Positions 44,291 to 55,205 of a DNA stretch of 64,000 nt are shown piece by piece. This DNA is from Leucosporidium creatinivorum. Its lineage: Eukaryota; Basidiomycota; Microbotryomycetes; Leucosporidiales; Leucosporidiaceae. The notes below the pieces were generated by a model that did no database searches, was not told the DNA's origin, and saw only the letters and a list, made by a program, of their open reading frames with translations. A program made the position numbers and the translations under genes. Where the stretch lies: contig BCKL01000028.1 of NCBI GenBank assembly GCA_001600635.1, positions 252,666 to 316,665 of the forward strand. Direction: 5' to 3'. How positions within the stretch are numbered: position 1 is the stretch's first letter; each line of letters opens with the position of its first letter.

Positions 44291-46157
44291 TTACGCGTCC
44301 ATCCCCATCAACTCCTTCTCGCTCTGCTCCAACAGACTCTTCGTACCCTCATCCATCTCCTCGAGATCTCCCTCGTCTACAGCTGCCGTCTTCGACCCCA
44401 TTGCTGCTGCTCGCCGACGCTCAGCTCGTTTACGCTTGGCTGCGGCTTCCAAGATCTCGGCGCGGTCGTACGCGATGGCGGCGTGTTGAGTCTTGCGGAT
44501 GGTTCCTATTGGTGATGTAGGACAGTGTCAGCTGGGCTTCGAACAGGGGTAGGGGTCGAGTCGACGAGCGTCGAGCTGAGCGAGGAAGAGACGGCGACTG
44601 GAAAGTGCGAGGTGAAATGGAGCGAGAAGAGGAAAAGACGAAGACACCGCATCAACTCACCTCCCACATGCAAGCACCTGACGATCACCTCGGCCCCGCC
44701 AATCCTCCTCAGCAAGGTCAACGCCGCCCAGAGCGTTCGGTAGTGCTCGCGCGAGACGCGGATGATGAGGATGTTGGTGTGCGGGGAGAGGTATTTGACT
44801 GTCGGTAAGGGACGGATTGAGGCGATGTGGAAAAGAAGGGGTGAGGCAGAGGGAAGGGCAGAGGGCAGTGGTGGAAGGCGGAGAGCGAGGGAGGAACGCA
44901 AGGTCAGTTACCCGCTCGCCTAAAGGAAGAGATCGCGAGTTTGGGCTAGGGGGACGGCACTGCACTTGTGGACGACGGGAAGCAGGTCGGGACCCAGCAC
45001 CGTCGCGCCCTCACCCGAGGCAAGGACACGAATGGGGAGGCGACCGACAACCGCCGAGCAGCGAGAGAAGCGTGAATGAGCTTCACGACACCAACTCGGG
45101 AGACGCCACTGTGACCCAGCAAGGGTCATGCTAGCTTACCCCGAGCCGGCTTCAAATCAACAGCCTACGCAGCTCGCGCAACCTGCGCCGCCAAGCGAGC
45201 TGAAGGCTGATGCGAAGGGCTGAGGCGATCTCGAGGGTACGTGAGCGATTGCAGTAGCGCTGTGTAGCTAGGGTAGCGACCACGCTCCGAGCGACGAACA
45301 TGGAGCGCTCCCAGCGCATTCCATCGCCGAGAACCGCCGGTAACCGCTCGGAGCTTCTTCTCCAGCCCTCCTTGCGAGGGCCGGGGCACTCGGGAGAGGT
45401 CAGCCATAGCACTGTTGAGCCCTCACTTCAAGGAGTCAAGGTTCCGACAGCGCGGTTCCGAGTCCTCGAGCCGAGTAAACGGCGGAAGGGTGCGAAGCGT
45501 TCACGCAGGGCACGAGAGCACCAGCGTGAATCTCTGGAGGACTCTGTCGAAGCTTCCTTTCGTAGAGAGCTCCCGTCGTGGAGTACAGCAAACCAGAGCC
45601 TCCGCACTCTGAGCGGCGAAGACCTCGAGCGCTGACCTACGAGCTCACGAGGCTGCGATGGAGGAGGGAGTAGCGAAAGAGAGAAGTACAGCTCACGATC
45701 CCCGCAAGATTAACAGACGCCTCCCACAAGAGCTACAGCTCTCGCAGCAGCGCGTCTGTGAGCTGAGGGCCGCCGGCTGCTCTTCCTGCTTGCATCGAGT
45801 CGCCCTACAGCCTTGAAGCTCTGCTTCAAGCTCCTTCAAAGCTCGTACAGCACCGCCCTGCTCTTCTCCACCCTCGGCTCTGCTTCCTCTGCTCCCTCAA
45901 AGCTCCAGCCCTCCCAGCTAACAGCGATTCTGCACCTTCCCGTACTCACTGCCAAAGCTGCCACCCACTTCACCCGCTCCCACGTCCCCAAAGTTGACAC
46001 TGAGACTGTCCCTCAACAGCGAGATCAAGCCCGCTTCGCCGACGATTGGTGCAGAGGGGAGTTGCTGTTCGTTCGAGTTGGAGTCGGCGAGAGGGTTGGC
46101 CAGAGTGGTAGGGAATAGGAGATGTAGCAGAAGATAGCGGTGCTTGAAGCGGACCAT
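44291..46157 (-). CDS. POP5: RNase P/MRP protein subunit POP5, right copy
   Basis: This second POP5 has the same three-exon layout. It begins MVRFKHRYLLLHLLFPTTLA, includes LISLLRDSLSVNFGDVGAGE and, after a long first intron, VKYLSPHTNILIIRVSREHY and IGGAEVIVRCLHVGG. It ends with TIRKTQHAAIAYDRAEILEA and the acidic tail LMGMDA. Compared with the left copy it shows conservative changes (P/S, V/A, E/D, one Gln fewer in a short Gln run) and no stops. Both copies look functional, which is unusual for a core RNase P subunit normally present once. Its long first intron aligns to that of the left copy with clear divergence, so the duplication is not recent overall. Confidence 0.9.
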
Positions 46158-48956
46158 TTTGCTGTCGAGCCGTAGCCGAGCAGAGAAACGAGGTGCGATG
46201 AAGGGAGAGGGAGAGAACCGAACGAGGGTGAAGGAGGCGAAGTCGGCGAAAGGGTCCAGGCGACAGGCGGCAGGCGATTGAGGACAAGAATAACAGAATG
46301 AACCCAGCAACAGCTCGAGCACTTTGCTCACTTTGCTGCCAGTTCAGTCATGTCCTGCCCTCCCGCCGTCGGCGCCGAGCATGACAGCCTTCGTCGGGCC
46401 GCGCGGCGAGGTGTCCCTAGAGGCCGTCCGCGCGATGATCTGAACAGCGAATAGTTCCTCGACTACCACCTACCACCCTGACGAGCCAGTGGCCCGCCTA
46501 GGCGATGAGACTGGGCGAAGAGGCGTCTCGGCGTTGAGAAGCATTCTATGCGAGCGCGATGCCGACACATCCCATGACTCAGCGGCACACGAGAAAAGGC
46601 GAGCAGGAGCCACCTTCATCCCGCTTCCCAGCGAGAGCGAATCCCTCCCGAGAGCGCGAGAAGGAGCGCTGAAGCTGCCCCAGTTCTTCCTTCGCCGAGC
46701 AGCGAGCCTAGATCTCCATCATGGGCCCAGCAGGAAGCACGTCCGCCCGATCAACTTGTACGCTGAAGCAACTCCACGCCATCTCTGCGCTCGAGGCTGG
46801 CCGAACACCGAGCAGACGATGAGGAGCGACCGTAAGCTGGGCAGAGCGAGAGGTCAAATGCGGAGCCGAGGGCTGCATACCAGTGAGGACTTATGCCCAA
46901 GTAGTTTCTCCGCCGAGACGATACAGCATATAGTAAAGCTTGAGAGCTGAAAGACGAAGCAAGAGCCGAGCACGGAGCGAGCAGCGAGAAGGAGAGAGCT
47001 GATTTCGACTTGCTCGCTCTGCAACCTCTCTCCTCCTCCACTTCTCGCCCTTCGTCTCGACTAGTTCGCCTCATCGTAGGGTACGGCTCCTCCGCTCATC
47101 TACAGGACCACAGCTCAGGACGGAAATCTGCTTGACTCGACTGGGAGCGGTTGCGGAAGGAGAGCAGCTCGAGATCAGGACGGGAGGAAGGCGCTGAGAG
47201 CGCTCGGCTGGGCTTCGCTGAGAAATGGGATTGGACTGGAACTAACAGAGTGAGACAGGGAACGGGTAAGCACCTAGTACGATGGCTGGCTGCTTCACTG
47301 CAGACGCTGAGGAGGGTGCGAAGCGCTGCCAAGATCATACACTCTTGAGTTGGGGGTCGCTCGCTCGCATGTTTTGCTCAACGGTCTATCGCTGATAGTC
47401 TGTAGGGCCGACATTACAGTAGAGTAAACGGTCTCATTTTTGTCTCGTGGTCAGTGTAGGCCATCTCTCTCGACTCTCAGCCGCTTGCCGAGCTGCAGAG
47501 TTCAGATCCTCGCGTTCGCTTGATCTGCCTACTCCGCGTGAGCTGGGAGAGTGAGTGATAATTTGTTCGAGGTGTCGGTCTCTCCATCATCTTTCCCCGC
47601 AGCCGGTAGGCGAGGATCAAGCTCTTCGGCTGATCTGCGCCTAAGGGGCACCGAGCCTCCGCCTCACCCGCTCGTCGGCTACTCAAGGAGCAGCGGACTT
47701 GGGACAATGTTGAAATCATTTGCCCTCCTCAAGTCTGATCAGCTCCCTCACCCTGCTTCTTCCACAACAGCAAGCTCTCGGCTCGGAGGTCCCTCATCGG
47801 CGGCGGCGCTCAGCTCGACTTTCGCTTGCTGGTCTCTCTTTGCAGCGAAAGAGCGCTACGGGAGTGTGAAGTTGTGCGATCGATCCGAATTTGCCCGAAA
47901 GCTGAGCAGCTCAGAGTACGCTGCCAACCCAGATCGAGCCGACTGAGCTGGCGCAAATGGTCGCCGAGGAGCGTTCACCGATACTCTGGCTCGCGACAGA
48001 CAGCGAGCCGGGGAGCGGTGTCAGCACCTCTGTGCAGAGCCTTACACGTTTGTGCATGAGATGCTCCTGGGCAGTTGAGGCTTCAGCGCCTAAGACTCCG
48101 CGCTCGGAGCAGCAGCACCCATCGCCGAGGCTCGCCCCTCCCTGCTTAGGAGGGGGAAAGAGCTCAGCTTGATGACGGGGAGCTCTCCTTCCCTATCCCA
48201 TTTCAACTGTGAAATACCGCCAACTTCGCATAGCTGGCCACTGCTCCGCCCGACCCTCCGAGCCGCTCGCTTGATCTGCGCCGACTCGCCCTCAAGCTTC
48301 GCCGAGCTACCCTCGTAGCGAGCTACCTGCCTCGCCGCGTGGTCGACGTGGTAGTTGGTGATGAGGTGTAGGTTGGTATCGGTCGATCTACACAAGTCTT
48401 CGGAGGGACGCAGCGGCAGGCGAGCTGCAGGCTCACAGTTGGCAGCCGCTTCCTCCGGCGCCAAACACTTGCGACTCGCTCTCTCTTTGCCGTTCATCTC
48501 TGTCCGCTTCGACGTAGGGCCAAGATACAATTGCGCGCTTGAGCGACTCTGCACCGTATCAGTGCGGTTTCACGACGTAGCAGCTATCAGGGGGGCATTC
48601 GCATCGCCGGCAGTCGACGAGGGCTCATAGGCATGGGCTCTCGAGCGTCCAGGGTCGATGAACGCCTCCTCGTCTCTGGAAAAAGCTATCATAGCGTCTG
48701 AGATAGCTTCTGCAAGCCTCTGAGGAGTTGAGGCAGCAACAGCCCGTGTTCGGTGCACTTTCGGCTTTCGGGCGAGCTCGCAAGTGAGCTTACTGAGAGC
48801 TGATCGTTCGCCAGAAGGAGCAAGAGGGTCTTTGGGATATGTCGGTGCAGTGGAGTGTCTATCGAGCTACCCTAGGAGGACGGAAGGGGGGGCCTCTGAG
48901 CCATGACGGAAAGTCAGCTCCAGCTGCAAGACAACGATGAGGAGCCTCGCACCTGA
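46158..48956. other. 2.8 kb without a recognised gene; asymmetric spacer of the right arm
   Basis: The first 80 bases match the left POP5 leader. After that I find no similarity to the 0.65-kb left spacer, so about 2 kb was inserted here or lost on the left. Open frames (46489-46950 plus, 48090-48554 minus) have no family resemblance, and I found no transposase, reverse transcriptase or clear terminal repeat. Confidence 0.5.
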
Positions 48957-49884
48957 TTACGCGGAGGTGGTGAGGGAGAAATCAAAGTACTGCTGAGTAG
49001 CCGTAGGATACTACACGAAGGATAGAAAAGGTCAGCTCGCATTCGCCGAGGACTCACGCCGAGGAGAGGTGGAGCGAGCTGAGAAGTCTGACGCACCTCG
49101 AGACCCTTGTTGTCACAATTAGTGAGGGTGACAAGACTCCCGTCGCCGGTGTAAGTGATGCACTGACCTTGATAAGCGCTTTGGAACTGGCATCGGCTGG
49201 CGGCCTCCGAAGTGCAGCTGCTGCACGTGAGGAAGAACTGCTCGGGATTGCGTCAGCTAAGAAAGAGTCAGTTTTCTTATAAATGAGCCTACATCCTGAC
49301 GGCCGCGAGAGTCGGTGCAGGATCCACCAACAACGCCCTTGCCCTCGGCGATCAAGCAGCCGTCCTTCTCGATGGCGCTGGTCAGCCTGTTGAGGGTAGG
49401 AATCGGGTCAGCAGTGCTCGGCGACGATGATGAAGCTTGATGTTTCGTACTTGACCCGGACAGTGCCCCTTGCCGAGTTGCTGACGACCACATTGAAGTT
49501 GGGCGCTGTGTCGGAAGCGGCCATCGTTCCGCGAGTTGCCTACAGAGAGCGCGAGGCCGGTCAGCTCCAGGGTTGGAGGAGTTGGTAAGAGTCTACTCAC
49601 CACCGACAAGCTTGCGAAGCCGGTTTTAGTGAGCCCGGTGGGAGTGAAGACCTCGCGAGCTGTTCGGCGAAGGGGAGGTCAGTCGGGGTTGCTCGCTCGG
49701 CCGCTTGGTGCCGTTACTCACCCGAAATGTCGTAGCGGATGAGAGCTGGTACACCGGTGGGTGCCGGCCTGCAGATGGCAGGGTTCGAGGCGCTGCCAGT
49801 CGGGGCGTCGCAGGCTTGAAGTGGGGTGGCGGAAGCGCCGAGAGCGAGAAGGGAGGTAGCGACGAAGGCGATGGTGAAGAGCAT
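48957..49884 (-). CDS. Small secreted Cys-containing protein, right paralogue
   Basis: The signal peptide (MLFTIAFVATSLLALGASA) and mature chain follow the left paralogue block by block: NPAICRPAPTGVPALIRYDI, TMAASDTAPNFNVVVSNSAR, EKDGCLIAEGKGVVGGSC, FFLTCSSCTSEAASRCQFQS and DGSLVTLTNCDNKG. It ends SLTTSA. Exon junctions lie at the same places. The promoter is also shared (TATA at 49978-49984). The two genes are the outermost parts of the inverted duplication and are more diverged than POP5 or VMA2, as expected of relaxed or divergent selection on a secreted protein. Family not recognised. Confidence 0.85.
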
Positions 49885-50480
49885 GGTGTTCGAGTACGGG
49901 GAGATGAAGTTGAAGGTGGGGTTAAAAGACGAGCTGAGGCGGTGAAGTGAAGAGGAGGAAGAGCCGTCTCGCTCGGCTTTTATACCTGTTCGCCTACACT
50001 GCTCGCTTCCTTCAGCTGTTCAGGTTCGAGCACTGCATTGCATGTACCGCCGTGGACTGTTTTAGAAGCTGGCGAAGGTGAAGGTGCAGCTCAAATTGGT
50101 CCCGACCAGATGCGACTCGCTAGCGCCGAGGGTCGAAGGAGCGGTGCTCTCCAAATTGGTGAAGTCGAAGCGGCAAATACTCTGTAGGAGAGCAGAATAT
50201 ATAGTGCAAGCTGTGTGAGAGCCGACGTAATGATGTCAGATCTTGGTGCAAAAGTAGCATGCCGGCGTTCGGAGATCCCTCAAGCGAGCTCGGCGTTCGC
50301 GAGTCAGAGCTCTCGAAGGCGCGGACCTGTAGGTAAGGGTGAACAACGAGTTGCTTTCTAATCAATTACTGCAGGTAATGCGTTCTATGGATCCGATGTG
50401 TCGTCTAAGAGGTCGACTTGAAATTCTAATGAGTGGAGCGCGGTGCGAAGAAATCCCGAGAGTCCTGTTCTCCAGCCACT
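49885..50480. other. Promoter of the right secreted-protein gene and outer edge of duplication
   Basis: Reverse-strand text from 49885 to about 50310 aligns to 34430-34856 (shared blocks GTAGGTGAACAGGTATAAAA-like, CCCTCGGCGCTA, CGAACGCCG). From 50310 to the transporter stop at 50481 there is no match. Confidence 0.6.
49978..49984 (-). promoter_or_regulatory. TATA box of the right secreted-protein gene
   Basis: On the minus strand this reads TATAAAA, 94 bp before the ATG. It sits in the same GAACAGG-TATAAAA-GCCGAGCGA context as the left copy. Confidence 0.75.
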
Positions 50481-53104
50481 TTACTCCTCATCATCGTCGA
50501 GGTTCCTGGGCTGAACGTTCTCGTGGTGCTTCTGGGTGGTCTGGAGCTTGAGCGAGCCGCCGTCGGTGGCGTTGCGCTTGGAGGCTCCGCCGAAGGGGAC
50601 CCAGCTGGACGAGCGCCAGGCGGGAACGCGGGAGAGGTAAAGCTCGTCGACCTGGACGAGGGAGAGTCCCTTGGTCTCGGGCTGCGTTGAGGGAGAAGGA
50701 GAGGTCAGCTACGGGCCTTTGACACCAGACGAGGTGGCTCGGCGAGGGGGGCGGGGCGGTGAAGTTCGGCGGGAGACAGATGGAGGAGTCGGCGGGGAGG
50801 TTTAGCGGGATAACAGCTACTTACGACGAAGAAGAACACGAAGAGGGTCATAACGACAATCGCGGCGGCCCAAATAAAAGTGATCTTAGCCTGTGAGGTG
50901 CAGAGAAGGTCAGCGCAGGCCTACTATGCAATCGAGCGAGCCAGACCAACCTGTAGGTCGCCATACCCCGCGTCTGTAATAGTGTAGTAGAAGGCCGCAG
51001 AGGAAGCGAGGAGCAAAGGGAAGGTCAGCGCGAGCTTTGGAGGCGAGAAAGGCGCGGGGGAAGCGGTGGAGACGGGAGAGCAACGCACCGGTGATGTAAG
51101 GGGTGATCATCGCGAGGATGAAGTTGTTCAGCCAGTTGGAAGCGGTAGCGAAGGCGACGCAGTAAGGAGCCATGCGAACGGGGAACTGCTCGGCGGCGAC
51201 GACCCATCCGAGAGGTCCTGGAAAGAGCGAGTCGGGTCAGCTTCAGCCCCCCAAGAGTAAGCTACACACCAACAACTCACCCCACGAAGAAGCGAAACCA
51301 AAGATGAAGATGCAGGAGAAGGTGATGAGGATCTTTCCAGCGACCTCGCCGTCGGGGTAGGCGGTTCCAAGGGCACCAGCGACGACCTGACCGGTGAACA
51401 TGATGAAGGAGCCGATGAAGAGGGTTTGACGACGGCCGAGCTTCTCGACGGCGAGGAGACCGGGGAAGGTCGAGATGACGTTGACGGCGCCGAGGATGAC
51501 TTGGATGAGGAAAGAATCCTTGATGCCGGCCGAGGCAAAGAACTTGACTCCGTAGGAGAAGAAGAAGTTGACTCCGGTCCATTGCTGGCCGGCTTGGACG
51601 CAGATCTGTCAGTGGGGAGAGAGTCAGCCTCCGCCGAGCAGCTCGATTCGGAGAGCCCGACTTACACCGATGAGGGTACGGAGACCCATGCGGCCCTCGC
51701 TCCTGAAGCAGTCCATGTAACTGGCATCTCCGGCAGCCTCCTCCTCGCGCTGGCGGGCGACATACTCCTCAAGCTCAGCCTCGAGCTCCTCATCTCCAGG
51801 CGCAAGACCACGGAGCTTTCCGAGGTTGATGCGAGCCTGATCGATGTTTCCGCGCATCACGTAGAAGCGGGGCGACTCTGGGCAGAAGACGGTGCCGATG
51901 AGAACGAACGCTCCCCAGACGAGCTGGAGGGCGATGGTGAGGCGCCAGGAGAGGGGGCCCTCGACGTCGTGCATCTTGTAGTTGACGACGTTGGCAAAGA
52001 AGATTCCGAAAGTGGCGCAGAGCTGGTAGGTCGAGGTGATCATTCCACGGAGGTGCTTGGGCGAGCACTGGTGAGATGAGAGAGAGACGGGTCAGCGAGA
52101 GTGCGGCGATGTCGAGGCACCTTTGTCGTCGCGCTAAGGAGAAGCGAGAGAGAACAAAACTCACCTCAGCCTGGTAGAGAGGAGCAAGCATAGAGAGGGC
52201 TCCAACACCGTAACCGGCGATGAAGCGACCGGCGAGCATCTGTCCCCACTGAGTCATGGAAGAGAGCTCGATAGCGACTCCGATGAGGAATATGACGAGC
52301 CTGCATGTAGGAAGATGTACCAAGGTCAGCGATGGTCCTTGAGCTTCGAAACGCCAGCATTCATCCGCTCCCTTCCTTCTCGGCGAAGGTCAAAGCGCGA
52401 AGAACTCACGAGATGAGGTAAGCGACCTTGATACCGAGCTTGCCGGAGATACGTCCAGCGAGGAGAGCACCGAAGAGAGCTCCGAGTCCTGCGAGTAGTG
52501 GCGACCGAGATGAAAGTCAGCGAGCTGCTGCGAGGGCGTCGAGCCGAGGGACGAAACGGACCCATGAACGAAGTGATGAGAGCCTGGCGAGTCGAAGGGA
52601 TGGAGAAACCGGTGATGGAGGTAGGGTCGGCAGTTCCGAAGCGCATTTGGTCTGTAGAGCGAAGGGGAAGATGAGGTCAGCTTTCCAATCGTCGGATGCG
52701 AAGGCGCGAAGCGAAGGGCGCGAAACTCACAATCCCTGCAGTTGACGAGTCCCGAGATTCCTCCAGATTCCCATCCTGTAGTAGAGAAAATACGAGTCAG
52801 CTTTGCTCTTCCCTTCCTTCGATGATCGCATCGTCGCGAGAGAAGTTCAAAACTCACCGAACAGCAATCCCGCAAGACTCTGGAAGAGGCAGAGCACCAC
52901 AACGAAGACGGGTGCACGGTCCTTAGCGACGGGGCGCTGGCCTTGGTCTACATGCACGCCGGTAGGCTTGGTGGAAGTAGGAACATCAGACTGCTGGAGA
53001 GCGGCGGCCTCCTTGTTGCCTCCCTTGAGCGACTGGGCGCGCGAAGGAGGTTGCGAAGGGACGATGGTCGTCGCCGCTGAGGGCGGTTGAGTGTGGGACG
53101 CCAT
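50481..53104 (-). CDS. MFS sugar transporter (hexose-transporter type)
   Basis: This is a twelve-helix sugar porter of the plasma membrane. After a polar N-terminus (MASHTQPPSAATTIVPSQPP) the helices begin FVVVLCLFQSLAGLLFG. Family signatures visible across about ten exons include RLVIFLIGVAIELSSM, MLAGRFIAGYGVGALSMLAP, CSPKHLRGMITSTYQL, PESPRFYVMRG after helix 6, and QWTGVNFFFSYGVKFFASAG (Q-x-x-G-x-N-sugar contact). EKLGRRQTLFIGSFIMFTGQ and PETKGLSLVQVDELY follow helix 12. The C-terminus is charged and ends NLDDDEE. Basidiomycete HXT/quinate-type proteins look alike, so the substrate (glucose, xylose or other) is open. Start and stop are the first Met and the first stop in the spliced frame. 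Confidence 0.92.
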
Positions 53105-55205
53105 GTGCTGATGTCGGTCGACGTGGTCGAGGTGAAAGGGAGGGAAGAGACGGGGGAGGAGAGAGAGTTGAGGAGCTCGGGTGGAGATGGGATGGGAGAG
53201 GGGAAGGAAAAGAGGGAGATGGCGAGAAATCGATGAGAGGCCGAGCTTGCTGAGCTGTTGTTTTCTGCACGAAGCGGAGAAGGCTTCGATGATGCAGGAA
53301 TCTGGGGAAGCCAGCGAAGCCGAAGTTCAGCTTGCCTCGCTTCGGCGTCGGCTTCAAGTGGCGCTCATCAGCAGACTCACCTCAGCAGTCTCCTATAGCG
53401 GTGCAGAACGTCCTCGGATAGCTGTTGTAGCTGTAGCGCACCCCAGCGGGATCTCCCGAGCTGTAGTCGACTCCAGCTGATCTGCCCTTGATGGCGCGTC
53501 TTTTTCACCTCCACAATCCCCAGCTCGCAGAGAGCTGGAGAAGGGCCATAAAAGGCCGTGACCCTGGCGAGAGTTATGTAGGACGATGCATGTTGCAGCT
53601 GGAGAGCTACAAGCTTTAACCCTGTCCTATGGGGAGGAAGAGGAGGTCAATGACGAGGGTCCGAGCGTTCGCCGAGGTAGCGCCGAGTCGAACGCACCGA
53701 CTCTCTCCCAAGTCTCTCGTCGACTTGTCGCCAACGCTGGGCTGCCGAGGTGCACCACTTGATTGACTGTAGTGGATTGTGGACGAGTAGCAAGGTCAGC
53801 GATCTTTTCCTGAGAGAATCGGAAACCGAAGCCCATCCCCTTGCTCTCCGCCTTCGGTCGCTCCACACAACTCGGGGCCGAAAAGCCACGACGAACGAGA
53901 GATGATCTCGAATCGCCCCGGCAGACGGGGAGGATGTACGGAACGACGAGACCGGACAGCAGACTCACCTCGGCGACAGAAGACGGAGTCGGCGAAGGCG
54001 ATGATGGAGGAGGGGCCGAGGGCGGTGGCGTAGCCCGCGAGGGAAGGCCGAGGATGCTGATGTAGGAGGCGGTGCGAGTTTTGAGGCCGAATGTGCAGTA
54101 GTGGGTTCTCAGTGGTGATGATGTAGTAGCAGTGGCGGCGTCGACCTGCGAACCGAGAAGGAAGGGTCAGCTCTCTGCTACCCAGCTCGTCGACGAGAAA
54201 CATGAGACGACTCACCTCGCGCAGATAACCTCGCTGCCTCGATGCAAGCGTTCAGAGACAGCTGTCTATAGTACTAGCCACTCCTTCGCGTCACCCGGCC
54301 GTCGAACGGGCTCGGCGCTCCCACTCGTCGTCGTAATTGAGAAAGAGATGGTCGAGGTCGAGCGAGGAGGAAGAGAGAGTGGGAAGATAGGGTCGGCGTT
54401 GGGCTAATGAGGGACGAGCTCGGAGAGCTGCGAACAGAGAAGGAAAGGTCAGCTCTCCTGCTAGCCCTCACGGCGACGGGAGAATGGGAGGCGACTCACC
54501 TCGCTCGCAGACATCACGCTGCTGCAGTACAGATGATCCACGGACCCCTCGTAGCAGTACTCGCCCATACGCAGCTCCTCGCCTCATCCTCGTCCTTTCC
54601 AACTGCCGAACGAGCTCGGCGCTTGACAGGCGAGCGGGTATTATCCGTAGATGTGGACACGTGAAGAGAGGTCGTTCGAGTGAGGATGAGAGGGTGTGGG
54701 AGAAGGGTGTAGGTCGATGTTTGGTTAGTTAAGGAAGAGTTGGGCCGGCTGCGAAAGCGAGAACGCGAGGTCAGCTTTCATACTGAGCGAGCAAGCATCT
54801 TTTCGGTGCGGATGAAGAAGGGGCAGGGAGTAGGAAGGATTTGTAGGCGCCATCTCACCGTCCTCGCCCACCGCTCACTTCCATCAGAAGCTCAGCGTGG
54901 TTATGGAGCGGGACGTCTCAGCAGTAAGGGGACGGGAAGGAAAGCGTGCGAAGACGACGAAGTTAAGTATGGCGCCAATCGCTCTGCGAAGGCACAACGA
55001 ACGCGAGCTGTTGCTATATGATATAATATGGCCGAAGCCGAGCCCAAGGAGAGGAAAGGGGGGGTAGCTGCGAACGAGTCTGTCCTTCGCCTTCGCCGAG
55101 GGGGATTCTCGGCGGAAGGGCTTGGAGAGGGATGGGGAGAGGGGAGGGAGAGGGAGGAAGAAGCGGGATTGAGGAGAGAGCTTACGCTTGTAGGTGGAAG
55201 AGGGA
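53105..55205. other. 2.1 kb with intron-like signals but no clean reading frame
   Basis: On the minus strand four exon-like blocks (about 54500-54748, 54216-54427, 53969-54145, then from 53766 downward) are bounded by good donors (GTGAGTCG) and acceptors (TTCGCAG) with CTGACC branch points. Joined together they do not give one long open frame. The longest joint reading I find is about 75 residues. Short stretches (AGYATALGPSSIIAFADSVF) look protein-like but change frame. This could be a decayed gene or a spliced non-coding RNA. The stretch from 53105 to 53640, upstream of the transporter, shows no gene. Confidence 0.4.
54216..54790 (-). repeat. Tandem repeat of an exon-plus-splice-site unit
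   Basis: Two diverged units of about 250-290 bp follow each other. Each starts with a branch-point/acceptor tract and runs through an exon-like block containing GCGCCGAGC-CGTTCG and AGTACT. Each ends CTGCG-GCGAG followed by GTGAGTCG. Alignment by eye is good over most of the unit. Confidence 0.55.

Larger units (their letters stand above)
42640..50310 (-). repeat. Right arm of the 16-kb inverted duplication
   Basis: This is the mirror of 34430-39966. It carries the 3' exons of VMA2, the hairpin spacer, a POP5 copy on the minus strand, an extra spacer of about 2 kb, the secreted-protein paralogue and its promoter. It is longer than the left arm because of the 46158-48956 segment. The inner part (42.7-46.2 kb) folds about an axis near 41311; the outer secreted-protein part folds about an axis near 42370 because of the added DNA. 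Confidence 0.85.
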
